From Cryptomeria japonica (lineage: Eukaryota > Streptophyta > Pinopsida > Cupressales > Cupressaceae): a DNA stretch of 64,000 nt. This document shows, one piece after another, positions 34,179 through 45,747 of the stretch (the stretch's first letter is position 1; each line of letters opens with the position of its first letter). Below the pieces are notes generated by a model. That model did not search any database. It worked only from the letters and a program-made list of their open reading frames with translations, and was not told the DNA's origin. The position numbers and the translations under genes are program-made. Location of the stretch: the NCBI RefSeq assembly GCF_030272615.1, contig NC_081411.1, positions 39,421,140-39,485,139 of the forward strand. The letters are read 5' to 3'.

Positions 34179-35510
34179 TGTTGGCAACAACAATGAAGGA
34201 AAACTAATAGGGGGGATTGAATTAGTTTTCACTAAATAAAATAATTTAAGAACAATCTTAGATCTAATTAGTATAAATTAGAACATAAATGAACACAACA
34301 ACAACAATACACATAACACCAAGATTTTGACATGGAAAACCCGATTAAGGGAAAATCCACGGCGTGAACCTACCCACAATGAGATAATTCTTTGCAGTAG
34401 TATGTGTAAATATTATAATGGAGAATGCACATGCATTCGGGCACACTCCCTAGAGCTCATCACTCATAATATAATGACCTAGAAGGATCCAACCCTTAGG
34501 GAATGTTCACTAACTTACATTAACATTTAGAATACAATCCGATTAAGATGAACTTAAAGAACAACATCTTCTAATGCTTGATGATAGTTCCAGTTAAGCT
34601 CATTTGTCTTCTCTATAACATTCTCTGCTCAGTACATCATACCATAAGATAAATTCACTTATTCGCACATACACCACTCTCAAATAATGCAGACACAACC
34701 ACAACTTTTGAATTACATGAATATAACACCCATTTATACAAATCATCAACCTTGACTACAAGGTCGGCTCAACCCTTAACACCTAATTACAAAATTACAT
34801 CACATGATATATAAATAAACCACTGGACCAATACACTTCCATAGATGACATAGAATAGACCCAAATCAAATCCTCGAGCACATCACACTACCAAGAAACA
34901 CACCATGATTATTCGCAACACGCTACACCACCAAAAATACCACATAACATGAAGAATATCACTGAACCCATAATATCTTCAATAATCCCAGTGATCAATA
35001 CAAATCGCCAAAATAAATAGGAAATGATTAGAAAACACCAACAAGCATGTTAGAACCATCCGCAATAGCCGCACCAACACCACTTATTCAAATCTTTATC
35101 TATGAACACGCTAACACTCAAGAACACTTAACAACAACAATTTGTACTAGAAAGATAACTCGTGGAGCACCAAATCATGAACCATTTGAAATAAAGATAC
35201 ACATGAACATACCAAACACCCTCCCAAATCCGCAACCAAAGATATGATCATACCGAAGCACAACAGATCATATATTATACTCTACCAACCATTGAACAAA
35301 AAAATGAAACCTCAATCCAGATCAAATGATATTATCAAGTAATTTTTTGAATTATTGAAACCAATAAATAATGAAGTATCTCTAGTTGAGTCAACATTCT
35401 AAATAGATAAACTAACCAGATCAACTCTTTGTAATCACCAGAGCACCAAAGCACAAGAATATGCTGACATTAATGACAACAACATATCCTAGGAGCAACA
35501 ATATCCAACA
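34179..35510 (-). repeat. E4 3' LTR
   Basis: 1,332 bp, + strand TGTTGGCAACAACAATGAAG to AATATCCAACA, pairing with 56194-57528. Directly followed by the polypurine tract. Confidence 0.9.
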
Positions 35511-35730
35511 ATATCCCCCTTTGGAATTGATGAAAACACATGAATTTGAAAAACAATCAATGTAAAGGAATAAATTAACACTATCAATCTCCAACAAACT
35601 CCCCTTAAGATTATGTACATAAAATTTCTTAGATAAGGCAGTTTTTCACATTCTTCTCTCCCCCTTTAACATCAATGCCAAAGGCATAATACAAATCATT
35701 ATTCTCTCCCCCTTACTAGATAATATCTAC
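35511..35730 (-). promoter_or_regulatory. E4 polypurine tract and extra purine tracts
   Basis: The minus strand reads TCCAAAGGGGGATAT next to the LTR (35511-35525). Similar tracts occur near 35598-35606, 35659-35669 and 35702-35712, as in E3 and E6. Confidence 0.7.
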
Positions 35731-35899
35731 CCTTTAGAATAAAATAAAAAATATAAACATCTAAACCATACACCGACTACTCCAACTAAGTAGCAACACC
35801 AACTCATCAATCCGGATAAGAAGATGAGACCATGCAGTCCACCAGATTGATGCAAGTCAATGCATCTAGTTCTCATTAGGAGGGGAAAATATCCCTAAC

Positions 35900-36578
35900 T
35901 TTTCTCTCAAATATACAAATGTATCTGTAGGGAAAGATTAGTAAAGATATCTTAAATCTAATCCTTTGTAGATACATACTCTAATCTGACTTCTTCATCA
36001 CTGAATTTCTCCCTCAAGAAATGGTACTTAATTGATATATGCTTTGTTTTAGAGTGCAATACCAGATTCTTGGAAATATTAATAGCACTTTAATTTTCAC
36101 AATATATAATAGTAGGCTCATCATACACAACTCTAATATCCTTCAACATGTGCTCCATCCAAAATACTTGAGTATAGTTGCTAGCAGTAACAATGCATTC
36201 AACTTCTACAGTAGATAGATATATACAATCTTGCTTCTTACTAGACTATGAAACCAACTTCTTTCCTAGAAAGAAATCTCCATCGATATTTCTCTTCCGA
36301 TCATCAACATCACCTATCATAGACATCTCAAACTCTTTTTGCATATAATTAGCAAACTTCATACTCAAATCATCTCCTCCAAAAATAATGTCATCAACAA
36401 AAACTTCAACAATCAAAATGTTATCATTATGAACCTTGAAGTATAAATTACTATCAATAGTACCTTTATAGAATCCCAACTTCATCAAATACTTGTCCAA
36501 TCTAGGATATCGGGCTCTAGGGGTTTTCTTTAGTCCAATTCTCATCTTTACATGCTTTTGCAACATATTTAGGTTCAA
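35900..36578 (-). pseudogene. E4 RT/RNase H remnant with internal deletion
   Basis: Contains an RT end (GLKKTPRARY, YLMKLGFYKG, VFVDDIIFGGDD) running as EMSMIGD directly into RNase H (VDDRKRNIDGDFFLGKKLVS). About 100-130 residues that normally lie between are missing, a clean in-frame deletion. RNase H continues with stops to about 35900 ([21 protein letters not shown]). Non-functional. Confidence 0.85.
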
Positions 36579-37478
36579 TCTTAGAAATCAAACATACCTC
36601 TTCAGTAGTAATCATTCTTCTAGTCATCACACCTTGTTTTTATCACCAATAATTTGATTTTTTGAATGATTCAATTTCACATACCTTAGAATCTTCTGAT
36701 TATTTTGATTTTCAAGTTGTTCACCACCAACAGTAATATCTAGAGTAACTATCTCTATTGGATCACTTTGCTTCAGGTTCTCAATCTAAATTTTCTTTTA
36801 AATAACATCATGATCATAAAACTCATATCCACATGCTCTGATATGATTTCCATGACATTCATCAACCTTCACATTTGCACTTTCCACTATCTTTCTCAGT
36901 CTCTTGTTGTAACACAGGTAGGATTTTCTCTTTGTAGAATATCCCAAGAAGATTCCTTCATCACATCTTGCATCAAACTTTCTTATATCCTCATCTCTCT
37001 TGATATAACATTTACTTCAAAAAATTGTAAAGTATCTAATTGTAGGAACATGACCAAACCATAGCTCATAAGGAGTCTTATCGGAATCAAATTTTATATG
37101 CACCTGCTTGAATGTGTAAACAACATTGCTAATGTCTTGTCTCCAATATATTTTTGGAACATTTCCTTCAATTAGCATAGCCCTAGCAACATCCAAAATG
37201 GTTTTGTTCTTCCTTTCAAAAAAATCATTTTGTTGAGAGGTTCTAGGAGCAGATAATTGTCTTCTAATTTCATTCCTTTTACGAAATGAATCAAACTCAC
37301 CAGATGTGAATTATCCTCCTTTGTCAGATCTTAGGCACTTTAGCTTCAACCCTGTCTCTCTATCCACTTTAGCTTTGAATATCTTGAAATTCTTTAGTGC
37401 TTCTAATTTCTCCATTAGAAAGGTAACCCACATCATCCTAGAAGAACCATCAATCAACAACATGAAATATATGTCACC
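36579..37478 (-). pseudogene. E4 integrase core/C-terminus and linker remnant
   Basis: Reads CLRSDKGG with the following Glu codon changed to a stop near 37320, then ARTSQQND-like, an EGIFLGYSTKRKSYL block near 36920-36970, and the acidic linker. Several stops and no intact catalytic domain. Confidence 0.7.
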
Positions 37479-37832
37479 CTACATACTTCTCACTCTTGTA
37501 GGACCACACAAGTCATTATGCACAAGATCTAACAATCCATTAGATGAATACAACTTACTCTTGAATATAGTTCTTATTACTTTTCCCATATGACATTCCT
37601 TACATACTATATTAGCATGTTTCACAATCTTAGGCAAATCTCTATCAACTTGAGTAGAACTTATCCTTATCGTGAAGTCAAAATTAACATGACACATCCT
37701 TATATGCCACAACCAACTTTCATCTATCTGAGCAATCATACAACTTTTCTCACTAGCATTCAAGTGAAATATATTACCTTTAGTCTTAGTCCCTGATGCA
37801 ATCTCTAGGCAGAGGCATTTAGGATCTTGCAT
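37479..37832 (-). pseudogene. E4 pre-integrase and HHCC region
   Basis: The open piece reads GNIFHLNASEKSC, WLWHIRMCHVNFD, CKECHMGK, DLVHNDLCGP, the zinc-binding and first-Asp region of Copia integrase. It corresponds to the same stretch of E3. Confidence 0.85.
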
Positions 37833-38464
37833 TTACGATTCTTGAATTACAAATAATATCCCTTGTCAACCATCTACCCAACACTCAAAAGATTATGCTT
37901 CAAACCTTCAACATACAAGACAACATTAATATTATGATTACCATCAAAAGAAATGGAACCTCTACCATGAATCACACAAGCTTTATCATCCCCAAATCTC
38001 ACTTTACACCATCATACCTCTCCATATTCAGAAATTTTCTTTTATCACCTATCATATGATGTGAACAACTGCTATCAGTTACCCATTCATCTTTCTCTTC
38101 AATCTTACCAACTAAAGCTTTCTTCTCAACAATGCAGCTTGTAGAATTCACTAGTATGAGATCATCTTCCTTGATAACAATGAATAAAAATTTGTCTTTT
38201 GAATTCCCATTCTCATATTCTTCATCTATCACACCTTCATCAAAAACATAATAGCATTTCTTTTGATATTTATACTTTCAGTTAGACTTGTAGGGCTTAT
38301 TATACTTATCATGCTTGTCATATCTATCATGCTTATCGGATCTATCATATTTATCATGTTTATCATACCTTGACATTATTTTAGGACACCTATAAGAAAA
38401 ATGTCCTATCTTATTACAAGAGAAATATTTCAAAGGCAACTTTCCATCATACTTACCAGCTTCC
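37833..38464 (-). pseudogene. E4 zinc knuckle and protease remnant
   Basis: The knuckle reads YFSCNKIGHFSYRC, with the first Cys replaced by Tyr. It is followed by an expanded HDKYDRSDKHDKYD tandem array (about 38285-38370) and a protease motif DSSCSHHM where DSG is expected (37999-38232). The left border of T1 lies at 38469, just upstream in the gag frame. Confidence 0.8.
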
Positions 38465-38468
38465 TTAG

Positions 38469-38500
38469 GGGTATGTGCACAAAGCAGGTTGTCAGAAAAG
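38469..38500 (+). repeat. T1 left terminal inverted repeat
   Basis: GGGTATGTGCACAAAGCAGG then TTGTCAGAAAAG. Pairs with the right end at 55330-55361 and resembles the ends of M1. Confidence 0.85.
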
Positions 38501-38540
38501 TTGACACCACCCCAAGAAAACATGGAAAAACAAGTAGCAT

Positions 38541-38653
38541 GTACGCGGTTTTAAAATTTGAAATTCCCGCATACGCGCTTAGGTTTGTTCTTCCTAAGCC
38601 TAGACAAGGTAGCGCGTACGTGTTGATTTTAGGAAAATGAACACATACGCGCT
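38541..38653. repeat. T1 left subterminal palindrome cluster
   Basis: Four variants of the palindrome AGCGCGTACGCGCT: GTACGCGGTT (38541), CATACGCGCTT (38570), AGCGCGTACG (38611) and CATACGCGCT (38644). The right end has five and the middle of T1 five more. Such subterminal arrays often bind transposase. Confidence 0.75.
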
Positions 38654-38665
38654 ACGCCTAGGAAA

Positions 38666-39433
38666 ATGAGCACTGATTTGTTGAATGCACCTGATTCACC
38701 CATGGATCAAGAGAGGGTGGAGGTATGTATCTCTACTTTATTTTCTTTATTTCATGATTATATGCATGTGTACATATGAAGTTGTGATATATTATAATCT
38801 TATAATTTTTCCATACAAGAAATATCCATACCTATTTCATCAATGATGAACCCTGCGTGCACTGGAGAATTGTCTTAGGATCCGGTAAAATTTTGTTTGA
38901 TATGTAAAATTAAGTTTTTTTTACCTTCAATACTTATTATTATATTAATTGTGTTTAATATTTGAACATTTTTTGTATAGGTAATAGCAACAGTTTCTAC
39001 ACTGATGGTGAGCCATCCTCAATCCATTGGAGAAGCATCCCAGACACAGATACGTCATTATTCTCTATATTATAGCTTTTAAGTGTTTTTGATATATTTA
39101 TGTTAGTATATTATATTAATTGTACATTTAATCTACAATAGACCCCTTCACGGTACGACCATAACGTGGATCCATTTAAGTATGTCTTCAAGAAAACTCC
39201 TAAGAGTGACTAGGAGAGGAGAGAAAAGACATTAGCTCCTAGATCAGTCGATGAGGTAATCTACATTTCAATTGCAAAGGAATTAAAGTTAAATGCATAG
39301 TTATGTTGTTAATTGTGAACTATTTTCTATTAAAGAATTTTAACTTGGCTTTTGAATTGTGGTTTTGCAGCCATCTACAGAGCTGCGTACATCATCAAAG
39401 AGGCTTGATTTTGATGATCCACCACAAGTTTAG
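38666..39433 (+). pseudogene. small spliced gene in T1, unknown product, one stop
   Basis: Candidate exons with GT/AG borders: 38666-38722 (MSTDLLNAPDSPMDQERVE), 38820-38884, one starting 38981, 39142-39255 (TPSRYDHNVDPFKYVFKKTP) and 39371-39433 (PSTELRTSSKRLDFDDPPQV, stop). The last two join in phase 0. A TAG at 39211-39213 breaks the fourth exon. Exons two and three encode related FxxDEP/GEPxxxHWR pieces, suggesting exon duplication. I recognise no family. Its position just inside the left end and on the opposite strand to the transposase suggests a second transposon gene. Exon borders are my reading of splice signals. Confidence 0.45.
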
Positions 39434-39617
39434 GATCATATAGTGTTAGTTTCGGTCATATAATGACCAGTACACATAGATATATTCTACATTTTTATTG
39501 TATATCAATTTGGACATGGCATATGCCACATTTTTGTAATACTTGTATTGACTTGGCAGACATGCCTTTTGTATATATATATAAATATCGATATTCGATC
39601 CAATAAATGTGTACTGA

Positions 39618-39910
39618 GTTCATTATTTTGTATTCGTTGTATTTTGTGGTTGTCCTTTTATAAGTTTTAAATGAATATTTGCATATGTAATCAACAATAT
39701 GAATATAAACAACAAAAATATATGATATAAAATATTGCAATCATGGAATATGATTTGATAAAATTTCTTAAATATTGAATTAACCCTACACAAGTCCTTG
39801 CATTCACTTCATTATTGTGCATTATTTGTATTTTGTGGCTGCCCTTTTATAAATTTAAATGAATATTTGCATATGTAATCAACAATATGAATATAAACAA
39901 CAAAAATCGA
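39618..39910. repeat. pair of 100-bp direct repeats
   Basis: 39618-39720 and 39808-39910 share TTGTATTTTGTGG, TGTCCTTTTATAA/TGCCCTTTTATAA, TGAATATTTGCATATGTAAT and CAACAATATGAATATAAACA. Non-coding. Confidence 0.85.
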
Positions 39911-39974
39911 CAATATGAATCAACAATATGTGTTTGGTGCGAGAGCACCCTCACACTCGCAATGGTTAAATTTT

Positions 39975-41890
39975 GTTCATCATGTGCACAAACCAATGTG
40001 GCGAGGGCATCTAGGTGGGTAGGTTTATGCTAGGCATACCCCTTTCATGCATCCCAAAGCACTGGAACATCCAGAGTCATACCATACCAGTGTAATCTCT
40101 CAAGTGCCCTGAGTCCGAAAAATTGTCAAAATATGACGGATTGTTTGTTCAAATCTAGGACACATATGGTCGATCTGTTTGAGCCTGTGGGGTCATGTGA
40201 GGCTCCTCTACAATGGCCTATCTCATTTTTGACAACTCAAAGCCATTTTCAATTGGTAGCATTTTTTTGTCGGCTGCAAAAATCGTTAGTTACGCAATGC
40301 AAAGTTGGCAGATTGGCTAGAATTGATTTGGTTCATCATGTGCACAAACCGACATTGTGAGAGCGTTTGGGTGGGAAATTTTATGCTAGGCATGCCCCTA
40401 TCATGCATCCCAAAGTGTCAAAACATCGAGTCATACCCTACCGGTGCGATCTCTCAAGTGCTCTGAGTCCAAAATATTATCAAAATTTGACAGACTGTTT
40501 CTTCAAATCTAGGACACATATGGTTGATCCGTTTGAGCCTATAGGGTCGTGTGAGGCTCCTATACAATGGTATGCCTCCATTTTTGATGACTTTGAGCCA
40601 TTTTCAATTGGTAGCATTTTTTCGCCTGCTGCAAAAACCGTCAGTTACATGCAATGCAAAGTTGCCAAATTGGCTAGAATTGATTTGGTTTGTCATGTGC
40701 ATAAAACAATGTCACGAGTGCATCCGGGTGGGAAGGTTTACACTAGGCATTCCTCTGTCATTCATCCCAAAGCACCGGAATGTCGAGAGTCATACCATAC
40801 TAGTGCGATCTCTCAACTACCCTGACTCCAAAAAATTATGAAAATTTGACGAACTATTTCTTCAAAACCAAGACACATATGGTTGATCCCTTTGAACCCA
40901 TGGGGTTGTGTGAGGCTCCTATATAATGGCCTCTCTTGGTTTTTGACTAGTCTAATCCATTTTCAATTGGTAGCATTTTTTCACTTGTTGCAAAAATCGT
41001 CAGTTGCATGCAATGCAAAGTTGCCAAATTGGCTAGAATTGATTCGGTTTGTCGTGTGCACAAACTGATGTCGTGAGCATGTATTAGTGGGAATTTTTAT
41101 GCTAGGCATGCCCCTATCATGGATCCCAAAGCATCAAAATGTCAAGGGTCATACCCTACCGGTTCAATCTCTCAAGTGCCCTGAGTCCAAAAAAAATATC
41201 AAAATTTGATAGACTATTTCTTCAAATCCAAGAGGATACATATGGTCGATCCATTTTAACCTATGGGGTTGTGTGAGGCTCCTCTACCATTTCCTGTCTC
41301 AATTTTTGATGAGTCAGATCCATTTTCAATTGGTAGCATTTTTTTGCGTGTTGCAAAAACCATTGGTTGCATGCAATGCAAAGTTGCTAGATTGGATATA
41401 ATTGATTTGGTTTGTTGTGTGCACAAATCGACATCGCGAGTGCATTCGGGTGGGAAGGTTTATGCTAGGAATACCCTTGTCATGCATCCCAAAGTGCCGA
41501 AACGTCGAGAGTCATACTCTACCGATGCGATCTCTCAAGTGCCCTGAGTCCAAAAAATTGTCAAAATTTGACGGACTGTTTATTCAAATCCAGGACACAT
41601 ATGGTCAATCCATTTGAACACGTGGGGTCATGTGAGGCTCCTATACAATGTTTTGTGTTGGTTTTTGACGAGTCAAAACCATTTTCAATTGGTAGCATTT
41701 TTTCTCCTACTACAAAAACTGTTAGTTGCATGCAATGCAAAGTTGCCAGATTGGCTAGAATTGATTCGGTTCGTCGTGTGCACAAACCAACATCGTGAGT
41801 GCGTCCGAGTGGGAGGCTTTATGCTAGGCATTCCCCTAGCATGCAACCCAAAGCACCAAAACGTCGAGAGTCATACCCCACCGACACAAC
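39975..41890. repeat. satellite-like array, unit about 360 bp, 5.3 copies
   Basis: Units start (GTTCATCATGTGCACAAACC and variants) at 39975, 40331, 40688, 41047, 41410 and 41769, so periods are 356, 357, 359, 363 and 359 bp. Each unit carries ATCCCAAAG, CTCTCAAGTGCCCTGAGTCC, ATATGGTCGATC, TTTTCAATTGGTAGCATTTT and ATGCAATGCAAAGTTG. Repeated open frames of about 95-150 codons all stop at the same CCCTGAGTC position, so they follow from the repeat and are not shown to be genes. Units are clearly diverged from each other. Confidence 0.93.
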
Positions 41891-42196
41891 ATAGAAGTTG
41901 TTTGACAACATTTTTGACAATTTTTTTGACAACAATGACATTTTTTGCTCCAATTGTATCTAGTCTCAATCTATGACCCCTATCACCTGATAATGAATCA
42001 AATAATTTTCCATGATTATACAAGAATAAAGAATGCTCATGATTGACCAGGGACACATCACATATACTCTAAACATAGTCACAAAACATTGACACACAAA
42101 ATAGTCAAAAAATATTGTCACATATTATTCAAAAATTTGCCTCTAAATATGGTCAAATCAGCTCTTGGTTATTTGATTATACAAAAAAATGTCTTA
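41891..42196. other. T1 spacer, non-coding
   Basis: GTCAAAAAA-type and TTTTTGACAA-type low-complexity patches. No gene seen. Confidence 0.5.
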
Positions 42197-42430
42197 CAAA
42201 TCATCTCATGGGATTTTATACAAAATTTGGCATTACAATATGTGTGATTCAACTCATCGCCATTTTAATATACAAATCATCTCATGGGATTTTATACAAA
42301 ATTTGGCATTACAATATGTGCGAGTCAGCTCATCACCATTTTAATATACAAAATTTGGCATGCACATATGTACAAATCAGCTCATTGCCATTTAAATATA
42401 CAAAATTATGCCCCTAAACATGTAAAAATC
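42197..42430. repeat. 76-bp tandem repeat
   Basis: Two good copies (42197-42272, 42273-42348) sharing CAAATCATCTCATGGGATTT and ATACAAAATTTGGCATTACA, then two or more eroded partial copies up to about 42430. Confidence 0.85.
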
Positions 42431-42533
42431 ATCTCATGGGCATTTATATATACAAAAAATGAATATAGAACAATTCATCGATGATTTATACAAAATTCTC
42501 AAAATCATTCTACTCTGAACTGTAGAATCAATC

Positions 42534-43318
42534 AAGTGAGCCTTCAGGATCGGCTCTAACCCATATTGTGTCAAGTATTGCCTCATGGTAAGATTCACAA
42601 ACTTTCCATAAAATCTTGTTATGAGGTCTACCACGATACTTCATCAAATAGATATTTGTTCCAACAACAAGGTTAGAGAAATGAAGAATATGTCTGTGTG
42701 TTTCAAAGTCCTCGAACAACCAAACATCAAAATTATTGATAGGGTATCTCTGAAGCTATGTTCCTATCACGACAACACACCCTATTGGGTAATCAATACC
42801 CTCTCCATCAATAATTGTGGTTGTCAATTTTCTTTTAAGCTCAACACAATGACACAAATAGTAATATGTTCCTTCTTCATTGTTCTCTTCTGCAACAACT
42901 GCATACACATGACCTACATTTTATAAAGTGTTAATTAATACCAAAAATAAAGTATGATGTACAACAAAATTAACAAAAAAGAATACTTGCAAAAAAATTA
43001 ACTCAAAAAATCACCTGAATCCACTAGGTCAGATACATGGGCAAAATCCATTGATGTCTCCATCTGGCTCAATTGTAGTGCTTTGGGAATTTGATATGAA
43101 TCAATGGGAACCAACGGTCTACAAGACTATTTGTCAACCCACTTTTGTGATTCATATTCTTCCCACAAACAATACATGCATGAAGAGAAAAAGCATACCA
43201 TCTGTCTTGTATAAATTACCAGTGAACTTGAATTTGAACTCATAAATGAGTGCATGTCACTTGATCCTGCAACTGTACAACAATCTAGATAGTTTTCAAT
43301 GTTAGATTCAGTGATCAA
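42534..43318 (-). pseudogene. T1 transposase, C-terminal exons (tentative)
   Basis: Downstream of the catalytic part, 43127-43318 is open (ending SSCMYCLWEEYESQKWVDK). 42534-42725 reads FDVWLFEDFETHRHILHFSN...KYRGRPHNKILWKVCES, which looks like a real coding exon ending at a TAA near 42534. Intron borders are not certain. I place them here because of strand, order and coding character. Confidence 0.45.
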
Positions 43319-44268
43319 TCAAAAATATCTATGAACCATTGACGTACCTGGATTACCTGGACCCATCATAGACTCACACAATTGCACGATTGTTACTACA
43401 TCTATCAACTCAACACCACCTTCGTACTTCAATTCTTCCCTAGCTAGGGCTCTTTTCACACATTCTCCTGCACCATCATGCTCTCCCTTACCATGTCCAA
43501 CCTCAGTGAAATTATAAAAATGTTGTACACCGCTTGTCATATGCATCCTTGTCAACCAATAAAACATCTTTGCATTCTTCAATTATGCAGTGCAATTATC
43601 TAACCATATTAAGTGTCAGTTGTATCGTATGTTCCTTTCCCTTAAAATATCATAGAAAACTTTAAAGCATCCTTGTACAAACTTCAATGAATGAGTATGA
43701 TCATCACTTATGTAGAGGTGATACTCTCTTACAACCTTTCTATCCTCCTTTGTGCTATCATCTGCATGCATGAATGCTATGTGTACAAAAATAGAAACTT
43801 GTGTAGAGTGATAATACATGGATTGCACTTCATTTTGAGGTTGTAGTGTATAATTTTCAGGAAAATCAATGATAGAGATAATGGTGCCAAGAGGAAATGT
43901 GTCCTTACATAACTTGAATTGCTCATCTAACCATCAAGCTCTATGTGTATGTATTATGCACTTATAAACTAGTTTCTCTTGAAACATTTTCATAAATTGA
44001 GCTACACATATATCATTTTTCACTAGCTTACATCTCTTCAAATATTTTCCATCTTTAACTCTATATGTGACTGTCTTGTATTTTCTGAAAGAAACTAGTT
44101 TCGTACAAATTTCATGTGTGCTCTCCAAATGTACGCATCTTGGTAAACATTGCAAACCACCACATATAGCACAAGACCTTTCCAAACAAGGCATCTTATA
44201 ATAAATACAACCATCATGTCTATTACATAGCACACTTGAAATAAATTCTCTTACCGACTTAGGACGCG
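43319..44268 (-). pseudogene. T1 transposase, catalytic part
   Basis: One frame runs from 44268 to 43319 with stops at 43934, 43616 and near 43595. Upstream part: a cysteine cluster RSCAICGGLQCLPRC, probably a zinc finger. Then IIDFPENYTLQPQNEVQS (first acidic residue), YHLYISDDHTHSLKFVQ, WLDNCTA.LKNAKMFYWL (second Asp; TAA replaces a Gln-type codon) and EVGHGKGEHDGAGECVKRAL (third acidic residue). The order DFxENY / D-N-C-Q-K-N / GHGKGxxDG is one I associate with a transposase family widespread in animals and some plants, probably Sola-like. On the minus strand, the frame continues across E5 from 50363. Confidence 0.65.
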
Positions 44269-44273
44269 CTTGT

Positions 44274-45132
44274 TGTTAATGCATGATAGCTTCGGTAAGA
44301 TAAATGATTGAATGAGAGATAAATGAAGTCTCTCATTCAATCAATTATCCTATCGATTAAACCATTAAGAAAAACTTCAAGCTATCCTATTTGATGATTA
44401 TTCCTCATCGATAACCATGACATATTGGTAATCAAGGATAGTTATCTAATTATCATCTATCCCGATCTATATCAGATTTGTTCTCAACAAGTGATTATTA
44501 TATAATTATCGAGTGGCATAGTAATACACCGATCAATGATACATGAATATAACCATTATTTAAGTGATTGGTGTCGGTTAACATAGACACCGATTCACTT
44601 TGGTTACTTTGCTATACCAAGCACCATCATTAATACCGATTGGCATATCGGTTAAACATGTTAATATGTTACGTAAGTCCTGATTAATATCGGGTTGGCA
44701 AATATGTCACATGTTATGTGATCATTGATTAATATCGGGTTGGCAAATATTTTATGTGTTATGTGATCACTGATTAAAATCAGGTTGGCAAATATGTTAT
44801 GTGTTATGTGATCACCAATTAATATCGGGCTGACAAATATGTTTAACACCGGTTGATATTATATACCAAAGGGTGCGATCAAGTAGTGTCTTGATCGGTC
44901 ATGTCCATAAGACATGACCGGTCAAGGCACTGCTTGATCCTCCCCTCTCTCATATATATATATATCATATGGCATATGAGAAAAAGGATATAGAAATCAA
45001 TAAATGTTCCTCTCACCTACCATACAAAAGAAGATAATCAGATTTATCATATAAATAGACAATACATAGATCAAGAAAATTATAAATAGAATATATCTTG
45101 CATATTGAATTGAGAACTGAACATCATTTACA
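44274..45132 (+). repeat. E5 5' LTR
   Basis: 859 bp, TGTTAATGCATGATAGC to ACATCATTTACA. Contains TATATATATATATCATAT near 44948-44965 and an internal 58-bp tandem array (ATTAATATCGGGTTGGCAAA) at 44682-44845. Confidence 0.93.
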
Positions 45133-45144
45133 TGGTATCAGAGC
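45133..45144 (+). promoter_or_regulatory. E5 primer-binding site
   Basis: TGGTATCAGAGC follows the LTR with no spacer, unlike the two-base spacer in E1-E4. Confidence 0.92.
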
Positions 45145-45747
45145 TATAGTTAAATTGAACCTGAGGCTGTTCAATTCTGTGGAAAATTCAAACAAGCATA
45201 TAGTCAAACATCAAAATTCTTCTAATGGGTAGCTCCATCAGATTTAAAGATCCTATCAGATTTGTTGAAGCAATCAGACAACTCCTCATCTAGGTCGGAA
45301 CTTCTTTGAGCATGGTGATTTGGATATCTTTATTGCCTATTCTAATGCAATCTAGATAATCAGGGAGATCGACTTTACTCTCAGGGAATCAACTGCAGTT
45401 TGCACATTAAAGAGCCAAGTTCTTTGTGGAATCACCAAGGATAAATTCTATGTGAATCAAACAAGGCAATAAGGAAGGTTGCAAGTCAAAGTTTGATGGC
45501 GGATATGTGTCTCTAACTGTCCATAAGATCACAGGAGTAACTAGTGCACTCTAGATGAACACTTGTTCACAGTGCCTTGTTATCATTAGACAACAACGAC
45601 TGTATGATCAATTGTCAGGCATTCCTACCATGAGACAAGATTATCTTGTCAAGTGCCTTTCTGTATGAGAATGGATTCGAACATGCTGCATGAAGAGGTC
45701 TATCACATTCATAGAGTAATGAAACATAAATTGATGGATATTATCGC
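45145..45747 (+). other. E5 5' interior, broken coding-like sequence
   Basis: Short open pieces such as GSSIRFKDPIRFVEAIRQLL near 45225-45285 and RLYDQLSGIPTMRQDYLVKC near 45600-45660 look coding-derived but are full of stops. The position is that of gag; I cannot name the family. Confidence 0.4.

Noticed and set aside
35047-35247. 66-codon frame on the + strand
   Set aside because: Lies inside the E4 3' LTR and is not preserved in the other LTR.
39975-41890. CRISPR-like regular repeats
   Set aside because: Units of about 360 bp with no distinct short repeat/spacer pattern, in a eukaryotic transposon; a satellite-like array.
40133-41976. Open frames of 70-150 codons in the 360-bp array
   Set aside because: Each ends at the same repeated CCCTGAGTC stop and neighbouring frames are equally open, so they mirror repeat structure. 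A former coding origin cannot be excluded.
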